Below are positions 50,937 through 62,937 of a stretch of 64,000 nt of DNA, in pieces. A program made the position numbers and the translations under genes. The DNA is from Phymorhynchus buccinoides (taxonomy: Eukaryota; Mollusca; Gastropoda; Neogastropoda; Raphitomidae). Each line of letters starts with the position of its first letter. Position 1 is the first letter of the stretch. The stretch lies in the NCBI GenBank assembly GCA_017654935.2, contig CM065704.1:22300507-22364506 (forward strand), given 5' to 3'. The notes under the pieces are model-generated. The model saw only the letters and a program-made list of their open reading frames with translations, was not told where the DNA came from and did not search any database.

Positions 50937-53283
50937 TGAATCTTTAATTTAATGTCTTTTCACATAGATCATGATTTTAGACAGTCAATAAATGCGTTCC
51001 CCTGGGCGCCTCCAGAAAAAACAAAAAACAAACAGGTAAAATAACATGCATAAGAACGACATGTTTAGCCAAAATTCGAATGAAAAATTAAAGAAAACCT
51101 CTACAGTAGTCTTCCAATAGTTGAGGACAGCATTGCTTTTGCAATTACAGTAATGTCAATTTCTGCGTCATTTAAAATATCCTTGGTATTATCATACTTA
51201 CGAAAAAAGTCCATATTGATCATTCGATACAAGGTTTAGCAAGTTTCCGCTTTTTCTTTTGCTCAATACTGGGCATTCTAATAGTAAGTGATGAATTGAT
51301 AATTTATCACTACAAAGACAGTTAGTATCCAAGTATTTAGTTTTCCATGAATTGAGTCGTATCTTGTACAACTAGCTAACTAAGAGAGAGAGAGTGAGTA
51401 TGTGCATGTGTGTCTGTCTGATTAATAGCACACTCTCCCATATCACTGCAGCCGCACAATAAATTGAATAACAAACTCCACTCACCAAGTATGTCCAGTC
51501 CACCCTGTCTTTTACTCACGTAACAATCAATCATCATCACCATATTAAACAACTCGAACACATAAGCTATGCTTATCATTTTTATGTCCACTCACTCAGG
51601 CACACACACACACACACACCTTGCTTAGCAATATTTAAAACTAACAAAATATGACTTTAAACAAATAAAAACAGCAATTGATTTAGGTTGCCACATAACC
51701 ACAAACAACTATCACAAGTCATCTCTCATATTTTCAATGTAAATATAACATGCCAAATAGTTAATGAGCTACAACTGTATAGTCGAATAATGAATCGCTC
51801 ATATTCACCCAGATTTCATGAAGCTTTCACACTTGTGCACACACACACACACAGCCATTGCTAATTTCAAGATGCAAAGGAAGAACACAAAATGGAATTA
51901 ACCAGCGTAATAGCTGGTTCAAAGCTAAAAATGTTAATTATTTTATGATAATCCACAGTGCAGACTGGGAACCATTAAAGGGGAAAAGTCAGAAAATATT
52001 CTGAGGGATGGTGACCACCTTGGCACCCCCATTAAGTGCGACTTAACACTACTGCCGCACTAAAAACAAAACTTCCACCTCCATTAACGTATTCATTAAT
52101 GAGAGTACCACTAATAATGACGACTGTGCCAATTCACAGAGTTTCCGAGCTAACTGAAAAATGCAAGGTGCATAATTTAGCAATAATCCTGACATTCATA
52201 CGCAGACTTGGTTGAAAGCCTGAAAAATAATCTTTATACACAGAACACGCGTGGCTCATTTTTTCTTCCTCCTCTGGGGACATGTTTCTTTATGAAACCG
52301 TAACAATCTTCACTGAAAATAGCTATTAGCTGAGGCCTCCCCAGCTTCTTTTGAGTCGATATCAAACAGTGACCAACTGTTCTCACTTTCTATTTTTTCA
52401 CTTACTTTTAAGTCCAGGAAAGAATTAAATAGCCAAGGCCCATTTCATTCAGGAAAGAACAATGTCAAGTGAACAGATATGCAGCCCCCCCCCCCCACCC
52501 ACCCCAACCAGAGGCTATGTGAGGCCATAAAGCTGCATCACACCTCACCGCTGGTGATAGTAGCAGACAGAGTCTTCAGAGTTAAAAATCTGGAAGTTTT
52601 GGATATATTTAAAGTGGCATTGTAATACAGAGACCAGAGACCCTCATGTCCAGAGACCCTCGGTGGGAAAGCTTACCATCGCGCAGGTACATTGTTGATC
52701 TACATCAAACATAAAGCTTGATCTCTGAATACAAAAATACTTGTTCGTGTATTCCGAGTGGAACTTTTGATCGCTTCTCTTTTTCTTTCGCTTAATAAGG
52801 ACTGCAATGCTACTTCACATATTTGATAATGCGAATCACAGCAAATAACGGAAGTTAAGAACCGAAACACTATAAGCTTCAAGCTTGTTGCTGCTCTAAC
52901 TATATTTGTTGTATTGTATGTGTTACTTGGAACTGAATAAAAAGTTGTTTAAACCAAGAACTGAAAACAGTTCTCAAAATTGAAAACTTGGTTACACACA
53001 CAGCAGCTGTGCTCGTTGACATGCTGAGCGATCAATATCGGTTTGTTGTCTTTGTTGTTGTGATCCGTTTGTTTTTTAAAGAGCAGAAAGTTTTGCAGTC
53101 CAGTGGAAGGACAGAAAAAAAAAGTATTGGTCTGAGCAGAAGACACTTCATCCAACTCCCAAGATGGCCAAATGAAAGTTTTGCAATAAAACTGTAAATT
53201 TGCTGGAGAAATGGGCGTCAAGTTGCTTTCTTTCTTTTTCTTGTTACAAAACGGAAAGGTTGGCAGGTGAGGTCGACCCATTT
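49664..53283. other. Convergent intergenic region between Kv and CDC23
   Basis: AT-rich, holding the 3' UTRs of both genes with no certain poly(A) signal. It has a C run at 49990-50006, (GA)n at 50886-50932, short CA tracts and a duplicated 'gggcattcactc' motif at 50200-50340. I see no gene. Confidence 0.6.
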
Positions 53284-53478
53284 TCATGGCGTGAACTTGA
53301 GGTTGACGGGCGTGACCCGGCCAAAGGCGCGGGGCTCCCCGGGCCTGAAGTGGTCGGTGGAGGAGGTGAGGGACCCCATGCTGTCGTCCAGGCCAGGGGG
53401 CGCCCCCGGCGTGCTGCCCTCGCCCTTGCTGCGCAGAGACTGGATCTGCTGCAGGATCACCTTGGCGTCTTCTCGGGT
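53284..53478 (-). CDS. CDC23: CDC23 last coding exon
   Basis: Encodes [20 protein letters not shown], a Gly/Pro/Ser-rich stretch and [15 protein letters not shown], then TGA. Human has DTREEGKALLRQILQLRNQG at the start and a similar 'RRVSPLNL' motif near the end. Confidence 0.94.
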   Translation of the reverse strand, partial: TREDAKVILQQIQSLRSKGEGSTPGAPPGLDDSMGSLTSSTDHFRPGEPRAFGRVTPVNLKFTP

Positions 53479-56400
53479 CTGGGCACACACACATACGAAA
53501 TGATCCATGATCTGTGCTGAATTTATACAGCAATACCATTCTTTGTCAGATTTCTTAAAAAATGATGTATCTTGGAGGTCAAACTTTTTTCGCCACCAGC
53601 CAAAATATTTTGTCAGACTTGGCATCTGCAGCACCGTCAATTCCCCTACGACATGTAAAATAAGGCCTTTCCTTATCGCCCAAAATTAACAACATACGGT
53701 CATTGGATTATAGATCCGGATATCATGCCTCTTAGTGACATGGGTGTTCAATCAGTATCCTGCAGAAATGAGGACATTGGCGGTGAAAGGGTTAATGACT
53801 CTAAATTCAAAACTAGCACAGACACTTCAGTTCTGTTTTTCTTCGTTCTGTGTGTGTATTTAGTAGGAATGTGAGCTCCATCTTGTGAAAACAAAACCTC
53901 AAATTTATGCCAAAATTCCAATATGTCAGGTTTCCTCACGCACCGTAACATAGGACAGGAGTTCAGACTTGCATCCATGAATACCGTATTTCACAGACAA
54001 GGCAAAGCTTTTCCCCCTGCATGAGGCTGAGACCCCTGCATGTCATATAGCAAGAAACATTAATGACAAAATCAGAACTTTGGGTAAAATTTGGGAAGGG
54101 GGTGTCGCGCCTAATGTGTCTTATCTATAATATTATACGCTAAGGCCTGAAGTGTAAAAGAACGTAAAAACTCGGATACCGCATAAATGTCAGACTTTTA
54201 CTGGCCATACAGTTCCAGAAGAACGCCTTGGGACGCGATTCCGCTATGTCTGCTTCAAAATTTTGCTTTTCAAAGTTGATTTTGAAGGCAAAATGTATGC
54301 AAATTTCCTTGACATTTTGTGTCGTCTGCGTCGCCCGAGCTGTGTCGGAAATTGCCGAATCTACCTCAGAAAACACGAAGAATGCCGAACCTGTGTTTCA
54401 TAACTTCCGCCTCTTTTTTTTTTTCACTCTCTGTGTGTCACTCTTTCTCTCTCTCCACTCTACAACAAAGGTAAATTGTCATCTTATATTTCTCAAGTAC
54501 ATTTTCTCATCTATCTCTGTATCCCCGCACCCCCACACACTCTCTCTCTCTCTCCTTCTCGCTCTCGCACAACGACAACAGTGCTAATAAAGTTTGTCAC
54601 TAAGTCACGCAAAATTTGCTCAAATCAATACATTGCTTCCAGTATTGCATCTTTATACTTTAGTATGCGGTACGGGGAACTCTCTTACATTCACAGACAG
54701 AATATATGTTCTATCAATGTAACATTGAATAAATCATCTTTGCATTTCAAATTTTTTATTTCTGGACCCGTGCGGAGAGCACGGGTGTAACTAGTAGTTT
54801 GTAAAATTCGGTAATAGATACTACCCACAGCCCCCTACTGACCTCAGGATACTCTGCACATTTCTGGGCGGCGGCAAAGGCCTCGTCCAGCTGCCGCTGT
54901 GACCAGTGGTAGTTGGCCAGGTAGCGGTACGCCTGGCTCATCTCCGCATGGTTGACCATCTGGGGGAAATACCACGGCTACAGACTGAGGTGAGTAGCTT
55001 TTAGAAATGACGCATCATCCGACATCGCTATTCGTGCGTGTCTTGAAAAATGACATATTGTTATGAATCTTCTTCCCGCAAGGCAGCCATCACGATGAAT
55101 AAATGGTTATTCGTGTAGCGCTTTTTATCGAGCACAAAGAGCTTTACAATCAACTTTTAAACACATGCACACACATTTAATCAAACGTACAGAAACTTAC
55201 TGACACACACACACACACCCTCTATCACCGAAAAACAATCTCTCCTTTGCACACATACACTCACACAGATGCAAGCACACATATACACATTCACACACAA
55301 CAAACAAACGCACACACACATACACTCACACAGATGCAAGCACACATATACATTCACACACAACAAACAAACGCACACACACATGCTCACATGCGCGGCC
55401 GTGGGCGCACATACACTCATACTTGTGCACACACACATAAATTAGGTACACACATACACACATCTATATATATGAAAGGGGGTAGATTAGTAAGAAAATA
55501 ATAGTGATAGAAAGCAGAGCTGCACCCAGGTTGTGACTGGGTGCCCCTCTGCTTCAATCACAATCGAAAAAAATACATTTTTTGTTGTTTTTAAAGACGC
55601 AAGAAGAGAAAAAAGGTCTTTATACTTACCCCTCTGCGGTCAGATTCCAGGATATATTCTGTGTACGCTGAAGCCGCCTGTTCATTTTCCAAAAGCCTTT
55701 CATACAATCTGTGAGCAAATAGAAGAAACAAGGTGGTGACTGCTGGATCCTATTGGTAAACACTGACCTGGGTGGGAGGAAGAACGATCCTAGGAGGTAA
55801 ATTGCTGGGTAACAGTTTCGAGCATAGCCAGGGCCGGACCTAGGGGGCTTAGCCCCCACCCTTTTTCTAAAAACAAACAAACCCCAAAACACACAAAAAC
55901 GATGTCGCCGAGTGGTAGCGACATTTCTTCGCGGGCTATGCCTATTATTGATCAGCACCAACAGTTGATAAGTACTTATTGATTAAAAACATGAGTACTG
56001 CCCCCCCCTCAACAAAATTTCTGACGTTAGGGAAAATGCCGGTGGAAGGATATCTCTGGTAACAAAAGTCTCCCCGCTCAACAAAACTTCCGACGTTAGC
56101 TGAAAACTCGGGTGGAAGGATTTCTCGGCTGAAAAAATGTCCTCCTTCGATGAATTAGCCCCCACCCCTTAAAAACTTAGGTCCGGGCCTGATAGCTCTT
56201 CGTCGGACTGAATTTGCAGTGGTGTGTTGGCAGTCTGTCTTCACTGACTGATTATTGTTCAGGAAGGTGTTCATCCATTCCTGCCCTGAACAATACTCAG
56301 TCAGCAAATTACCTCCTAAGATCCTTCTTCCTCCCACCCAGTTCAGTGTAAGCAAATATATATTGTTAGCTAGATAAGGGTTTTTTCCTGGCAAAGATGT

Positions 56401-59400
56401 CATTTTGCTAACACACACACACACCCCATCACATTTTCTCAATGAAAATGTTCACCAAGAAGCAGCATTTTGCCTTGATCGGGTATGGGATAGGGTTAAA
56501 GGCTTCATGAAACGGGAAGAACAAGACATTAATATTGAAAGCTGAGAACAGGAAAGAAAATGAAATGCTTTGTGTGCTGTGGTCACATTAAAAATAATTT
56601 GTACTAGCTAAAATTGTATCTGGATAAACATATAGAAGACAATATCAAACAGGGTTATACATCTTGATAAGCCAGCACAACCACTAACCCTGCATCTTCC
56701 ATGATTGACTATCAATATCCTGCTGTGAAGCTAGCTCCTAGATTATGTATACCCTGCATCTCCCATGATTATTGAGCAATATCCTACCCTGAAGCTCCTA
56801 GATTATGTATACCCTGCATCTCCCATGATTATTGAGCAATATCCTACCCTGAAGCTCCTAGATTATGTATACCCTGCATCTCCCATGATTATTGAGCAAT
56901 ATCCTACCCTGAAGCTCCTAGATTATGTATACCCTGCATCTCCCATGATTATTGAGCAATATCCTGCTGTGAAGCTCCTAGATTATGTATACCCTGCATC
57001 TCCCATGATTATTGAGCAATATCCTGCTGTGAAGCTCTAGATTATGTATACCCTGCATCTCCCATGATTATTGAGCAATATCCTGCTGTGAAGCTCCTAG
57101 ATTATGTATACCCTGCATCTCCCATGATTACTGAGCAATATCCTGCTGTGAAGCTCCTAGATTATGAATACCCTACATCTCTCATGATTATTGATCAATA
57201 TCCTACTGTGAAGCTCCTAGCTTATGCATACCCTGCATCTCCCATGATTACTGAGCAATATCCTGCTGTGAAGCTCCTAGATTATTTATGTATACCCTAC
57301 ATCTCCCATGATTACTGAGCAATATCCTACTGTGAAGCTAGCTCCTAGATTATGAATACCCTGCATCTCCCATGATTATTGAGCAATATCCTGCTGTGAA
57401 GCTCCTAGATTATGAATACCCTGCATCTCCCATGATTATTGAGCAATATCCTACTGTGAAGCTCCTAGATTATGAATACCCTGCATCCTCCCATGATTAT
57501 TGAGCAATATCCTACTGTGAAGCTCTAGATTGTGCATACCCTACATCTCCCATGATTACTGAGCAATATCCTGCTGTGAAGCTAGCTCCTAGATTATGAA
57601 TACCCTACATCTCCCATGATTATTGAGCAATATCCTACTGTGAAGCTCTAGATTGTGCATACCATACATCTCCCATGATTACTGAGCAATATCCTGCTGT
57701 GAAGCTAGCTCCTAGATTATGTATACCCTGCATCTCCCATGATTATTGAGCAATATCCTACTGTGAAGCTCTAGATTGTGCATACCCTACATCTCCCATG
57801 ATTACTGAGCAATATCCTGCTGTGAAGCTAGCTCCTAGATTATGTATACCCTACATCTCCCATGATTACTGAGCAATATCCTACTGTGAAGCTCTAGATT
57901 GTGCATACCCTACATCTCCCATGATTACTGAGCAATATCCTGCTGTGAAGCTAGCTCCTAGATTATGTATACCCTGCATCTCCCATGATTACTGAGCAAT
58001 ATCCTGCTGTGAAGCTAGCTCCTAGATTATGAATACCCTGCATCTCCCATGATTACTGAGCAATATCCTGCTGTGAAGCTAGCTCCTAGATTATGAATAC
58101 CCTGCATCTCCCATGATTATTGAGCAATATCCTGCTGTGAAGCTAGCTCCTAGATTATGAATACCCTACATCTCCCATGATTATTGAGCAATATCCTACT
58201 GTGAAGCTCTAGATTGTGCATACCCTACATCTCCCATGATTACTGAGCAATATCCTGCTGTGAAGCTAGCTCCTAGATTATGTATACCCTGCATCTCCCA
58301 TGATTACTGAGCAATATCCTACTGTGAAGCTCTAGATTATGCATACCCTGCATCTCCCATGATTATTGAGCAATATCCTGCTGTGAAGCTCCTAGATTAT
58401 GTATACCCTGCATCTCCCATGATTATTGAGCAATATCCTACTGTGAAGCTCTAGATTATGCATACCCTACATCTCCCATGATTATTGAGCAATATCCTGC
58501 TGTGAAGCTCTAGATTATGCATACCCTGCATCTCCCATGATTACTGAGCAATATCCTGCTGTGAAAGCTCCTAGATTATGAATACCCTACATCTCCCATG
58601 ATTATTGAGCAATATCCTACTGTGAAGCTCTAGATTATGTATACCCTGCATCTCTCATGATTATTGAGCAATATCCTGCTGTGAAGCTAGCTCCTAGATT
58701 ATGCATACCCTGCATCTCCCATGATTATTGAGCAATATCCTGCTGTGAAGCTCTAGATTGTGCATACCCTGCATCTCCCATGATTACTGAGCAATATCCT
58801 GCTGTGAAGCCAGCTCCTAGATTGTGCACAGAGTATGCAAGTGCTGCTACTACTGGCAGAGGCAGGCGACTCACTTGGCCAGCTTGAAGAGCGCCCCTCC
58901 CTCCACGTCCCCGATGGTGTGGGCCTTGCGGTAGCACTTCTTGGCCTCCTGCAGCCGCTCCAGTTTCTCATAGCACTCACCCAGGGCCACCACCATACGG
59001 GAATCGTTAGGCCTGCAACAACAGCACATGTGACTTGCCGTTTGTTGTGACACTATTCTTTCACACAGGCCTTGGCATTAGGCTGTGTCAAACTTCAAGT
59101 ACTTTATTTTACAAGGATAAGAATTTAGGCTGGGCCTAGTCTTCCATTCTGTCCTTGATTATAAGCATGCAACATGTAACCAATACTATAAACGAACATT
59201 GAGACACAGAAAAATCGTCGTCAACAGAAACAACAGAAGCAGAAATACAACAATGACATGGTAGGCAGAGCATCAACATCAGTAATAAGAACAATTTAAA
59301 CAGTAAAGTCAGAAAACAAAACGACCAAATAAACAAACAATGTCAGGTTGTCAGACCAGCTAGAACATCAAGGCTACATCAAAATGTTGTTATGTTCTGC

Positions 59401-62400
59401 ATAGTTATGCGGGGATTGTCTTTAGCCATGGCAAGTTCTTAGCACAACATCATCAATCCAAAATCCTCTGAAGTCGGAGCGTGGCTGCCCACGTGGCAGG
59501 GTAATCAAAAACGGTAACACACTCATCCCTGGCCGGTGCATTTGTACCATGGTGTTCAGCTGTTGGGATGGTCCCTGGAGTCTTTAAGCCAGGGTACAAC
59601 AACAACAACACAGGCCTGTTACTCAAATGGCTTTTATCGTTGGTTGACATTATCCAATAGTAAAGTGAGAGCTGTGCACTAAATGGTTTTCTACAGTGAT
59701 AGAAAATTGTGGTGCAGCTTAGTCTTTAATTTGTGGAAGACTATGACCCTTAGGCTGTGTACACACATAAGCGGATATTCCATGCGGAAACCCGTGCGCA
59801 ATCCATAAATAAGTGAAGCGAAGAAGGGAAAAGATTTGCGCACATGTCCAAATTTCCCCTATATGCGTAAACTTTTATCCTTCTTTCTTCCACTTATTCA
59901 GGGTTTTCCGTACAGAACTTACGCATCTAATGTGAACCCGGCCTTAATGTAGGGGAGCATTTGCACTGGCTATAGTGTTGCAGCCAAAGGGATTGGTTGG
60001 CCTTTGGGGACCTTCTCCACCACCATCTGTCCTCAAATCCCTTTGGCCGAGAGAGTGGTGATGTATCCTGGGTAAGGCACCTCCACTATAAACACATTGC
60101 AGCCCAGCCATCCAGAACAGCAGCTGCCCCCCCCTCTGCTATCGGACAGTCATAGTCAGATTGGACAGACTGGCGTACAATGCGCACAATCATACAGCGA
60201 CATCTACCGTGACTTTTTTTTAATATTTTTTTTATAATACATTTTTTTAATTCGTTTTTCATATATATATGCACATGTAAACCCAGGCATGGGAATTACA
60301 GAAGACAAAAAAGACTGAAAATTGGGGTCTGGAAGCAGGCATAGGAACAAGGAATAAAAACAACAACTGAAAACCGTGTGTGTTGGGATACAGCCCCCAG
60401 AAAATGAAGCCTCTTCTGTTATCTAAGCCTTTAAAACAGTATTAGAGATAAGACTGATATATTTAGTTCATTTTGCATTCATTTATAACCAATAACTTTA
60501 GTTTTACTCATTTTTATTATCTCATAAATGTCCTCTTGGACCATCAAAAAAGCTGAAACTTGAAAAAAAAGACTGAAGAGGACCATCAAAAAAGCTGAAA
60601 TCAGCCAAAAGACTGACAATTTCCCATGCCTGAAACCAAAGAAAACAAACAAACAAACAAAACATACTTATAAACATACATACATAACATACAAGTAGCA
60701 ACAAGGTATAACATCAAATGGGGAATAGTGTCACAGACTTACTTGAGGACGTGGGCCTGCCTGTAGTAGTAGAGAGAGTAGAAGGGCATCTTGAGGATTT
60801 CATACGTCTGTCCCAGTCCGTACCACGCCCGGAAATCTCGCTTGTTCACCTCTGTAACACACACAGAGCACAGATTTCAGCCATTATTGCCCCCTACACT
60901 GTCTCAAAGCTAAAAGCTAAACACACCCGCCCTTAACTCATTGGAGTCACATTTCTGAAACTGTTCCAATCGTTTGGAGTCACGTCGGAGAGAGTTTTCT
61001 GACCAATTTCGACGATTTTCTGTCCTCAGGCCCTGTGAAGCATAACTCGCTGTTCCTACAAATCCTCAGACCTTCTTCTTGCAGTTGCTTCCCTTAGACC
61101 ATCTCTCATGTCTCCTATTTTCGCTTAACCCTCTTGTGCCTGACGCTCTGTGCTCTCAATCACCTCTGAAATCCTAACCCAAGGGACGTCACTCCGTACA
61201 AAAGGGGGGGTAGCGTCAGAAAAATAATAAAATAAAATATACCCTACCAGATTTTGTGTGTTTTTTTGTTTTGAATGTGTTGCCGAGATGTCTGTCTGAT
61301 ATGCAAAATGAATTTCAAGATGTTATGGGGATGCATGGCTCCACAAAAAAAATCAAATTGCCAAAGTGTAGTCGCAAACTGCATTCACTAGTCATTCACT
61401 GCCTACTTTTGCAGACTGTTGAAGCCTAACTCGCTAAGACGACTGAAACGGAAATGTAGATCAAAATCATTCACTTACCCTTTCACTTCACGATGTTATA
61501 ATTCCTATCTTTCACCAAAAAAAGAATTTTCATCGCTGTCATCACTCGGTGGATGCAATAACGACTCATCATCCATGATGTAAAAGTCGGGAAAATGCCG
61601 ATGTCAGTAACATGACTTCAAAAATTCGCATCGATCGAACAAACACAAGCTCGCCGCCGAAATAGGTCAGAATACACTCCTTACTCATCACTTCGCGATC
61701 TCATAAGTCCCATATTTCACAAAAATAGGACTATTCATCGCTTTCCTCAGTCAATGGACGCCATAACTGTTCGTCATCCATATTGGAAAAATCGCGAAAA
61801 TGCCGAAGTCGGTCACTAATTTTCAAAAATTCATATCTTTCAAACCAATCGGCCTAGAAGCCATTGCAAGCAACAGGACGGAAGTGTAATCCATAGCGAA
61901 AGCGAGGCTGAAGCGCTCACGTGACTGCCATGTGATAGAAACAAAATGGAAGCGCCCTAACCGGCCACGTGGAATCCGTACGTTCCCGAACGTTCTAGAC
62001 GTTTCCGATCCGATTTTTTTTTGAACGTTCACGACCGTTCACCGCACAAGAGAGTTAATACTTCTTTGAAATGAACTACTATCATCTTCGAATTTTGCTT
62101 AATTCTAATATGGTGGCGACCACATAGTTCACTTTATTTAATCATTAAAGGAAGAAATGTTTGTGTCTATATATTTGGGGTACTCCAAAATTACGAAAGC
62201 CACATTTCGGGGCACTCCAAAACCCAGGAAGTCTGGTGGACATGGGACAAAAAGCAGGCCGCCATAGGTAAAAGGCACCCGAGGTCCAGTGTATCATAGG
62301 TTGTACCTACCGATGGCCTGGCGGTAGGCCTGTATGGCGGCGGTGGTGTTCTTCATCTCCATGTACTCGTGGCCCATCAGGGTCCACGCTGACAGGTAGT

Positions 62401-62475
62401 GGGGGTTCAGGCGCAGCGCCCGCTGGAAGTACAGGATCGCTTTCTCGTGTTGGCACCGCAGGGAGTAGTAGTTGC
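53284..62475 (-). CDS. CDC23: Anaphase-promoting complex subunit 8 / CDC23, C-terminal half (6 exons)
   Basis: CDC23 (APC8) is a TPR scaffold subunit of the APC/C ubiquitin ligase, which drives securin and cyclin B degradation in mitosis. Minus-strand exons in order: 62475-62311, 60851-60743, 59012-58875, 55708-55630, 54959-54843, 53478-53284. All junctions are GT-AG on that strand and phases join into 266 residues plus a split codon, matching roughly the last 265 residues of the human protein (about 600). TPR landmarks: [93 protein letters not shown], and [20 protein letters not shown]. The tail is Pro/Ser/Thr rich and ends [10 protein letters not shown]. The N-terminal exons lie to the right of the window. 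Two exons sit beside tandem arrays. Confidence 0.97.
53695..53794. mobile_element. TTAA-type MITE family B, right half
   Basis: Ends 'cattggcggtgaaagggttaa'. Confidence 0.65.
53984..54133. mobile_element. 'actataaggc' MITE-like repeat, CDC23 intron copy
   Basis: 'ccgtatttcacagacaagg' to 'cgcgcctaatgtgtcttat', with 'gagacccctgca' inside. Confidence 0.55.
54140..54794 (+). mobile_element. Helitron-like non-autonomous element, plus copy
   Basis: The 3' end has a 7-bp-stem hairpin (CCCGTGC...GCACGGG, 54767-54785), then 'tgtaaCTAG' and T. It shares 'gttgattttgaaggcaaaat' with the minus copy at 18714-19335. It ends about 50 bp from CDC23 in-window exon 5. The left limit is approximate. Confidence 0.65.
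54843..54959 (-). CDS. CDC23: CDC23 in-window exon 5
   Basis: Encodes [39 protein letters not shown] (39 codons, phase 0). Acceptor 'ttcccccag', donor 'gtcagt'. Confidence 0.94.
55095..55460. repeat. LINE 3' tail fragment and CA-rich simple sequence
   Basis: 55095-55165 resembles the LINE tail ('gtgtagcgctttttatcgag', 'agctttacaat'). 55190-55460 is CA-rich with a two-copy repeat around 'cagatgcaagcacacatata'. Confidence 0.65.
55630..55708 (-). CDS. CDC23: CDC23 in-window exon 4
   Basis: Encodes (K)[26 protein letters not shown]. Acceptor 'tgctcacag', donor 'gtaagt'. Confidence 0.92.
56688..58830. repeat. About 60-bp minisatellite, some 35 units, beside CDC23 in-window exon 3
   Basis: Unit: 'ataccctgcatctcccatg', 'attattgagcaatatcctg', 'ctgtgaagctcctagattatg'. 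Variants 'agctagctcctag' (+4) and 'gctctagattgtgc' (-2) alternate over 57500-58320, forming a higher-order pattern of about 125 bp. The edge is about 45 bp from the exon donor. Confidence 0.96.
58875..59012 (-). CDS. CDC23: CDC23 in-window exon 3 (TPR)
   Basis: Encodes [45 protein letters not shown]. Acceptor 'ttgttgcag', donor 'gtgagt'. A 2.1-kb minisatellite starts about 45 bp into the following intron. Confidence 0.96.
59355..59610 (-). mobile_element. 'ctccagggatcatcccaac' repeat, complete minus copy
   Basis: Reads from 'aaggctacatcaaaatgttg' to 'ccagggtacaacaacaac'. An ACA microsatellite marks its 5' end. Confidence 0.78.
59755..59945. mobile_element. 'gtgtacac' MITE-like repeat, CDC23 copy
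   Basis: 'aggctgtgtacacacataag' to 'aacccggcctta', related to 10045-10250. Confidence 0.65.
60743..60851 (-). CDS. CDC23: CDC23 in-window exon 2 (TPR)
   Basis: Encodes (E)[35 protein letters not shown]. Acceptor 'tgttacag', donor 'gtaagt'. Confidence 0.96.
61125..62058. mobile_element. 934-bp TTAA-flanked non-autonomous element
   Basis: Ends TTAACCCTCTTGTGC and GCACAAGAGAGTTAA, an inverted repeat with one mismatch, including TTAA. No ORF over 70 codons. It fits a piggyBac-type element in a CDC23 intron (inference). Confidence 0.75.
62311..62475 (-). CDS. CDC23: CDC23 in-window exon 1 (TPR)
   Basis: Encodes (G)[54 protein letters not shown]. Acceptor 'ctcattatcag', donor 'gtaggt' on the minus strand. 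Its first 47 bases are copied upstream. Confidence 0.96.
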
Positions 62476-62937
62476 CTGATAATGAGATAACGACGTTCAT
62501 TAAACAATACCATTCATGAAATGTTTGCATCAACTACAGCAACGTTTATCACAAAATATAGGGACATTACTAGAAGTACAGGATCGCTTCCTCGTGCTGG
62601 CACCGCAGGGAGTAGTAGTTGCCTGATAATGAGATAACGACGTTCATTAAACAATACCATTCATGAAATGTTTGCATCAACTACAGCAACGTTTATCACA
62701 AAATATAGGGACATTACTAGAAGTACAGGATCGCTTCCTCGTGCTGGCACCGCAGGGAGTAGTTGCCTAGGCAGAGATAATAATGTTCATTGAAATGTTT
62801 GCATCAATTGCGGCAAAGTTAATTTTTTTTAAAGCCAAAATATCGTAAAAAAGCCAAAGATAGGGACAGATATGGGGGTTCGGCTAGAAGCATAGGAATG
62901 CCTTCTCGTGTTTGCATCACAGAGAGTAGTAATTACC
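62429..62937 (-). repeat. Tandem duplication of CDC23 exon start plus 3' splice site
   Basis: A 147-bp unit (landmarks 62429, 62576, 62723) copies the first 47 bases of the exon, its acceptor and about 100 bp of upstream intron. A fourth, diverged trace is near 62890-62937 ('cataggaatgccttctcgtg'). Confidence 0.94.

Noticed and set aside
55181..55501. Cys/Val or His/Thr-rich ORFs
   Set aside because: CA-rich simple sequence.
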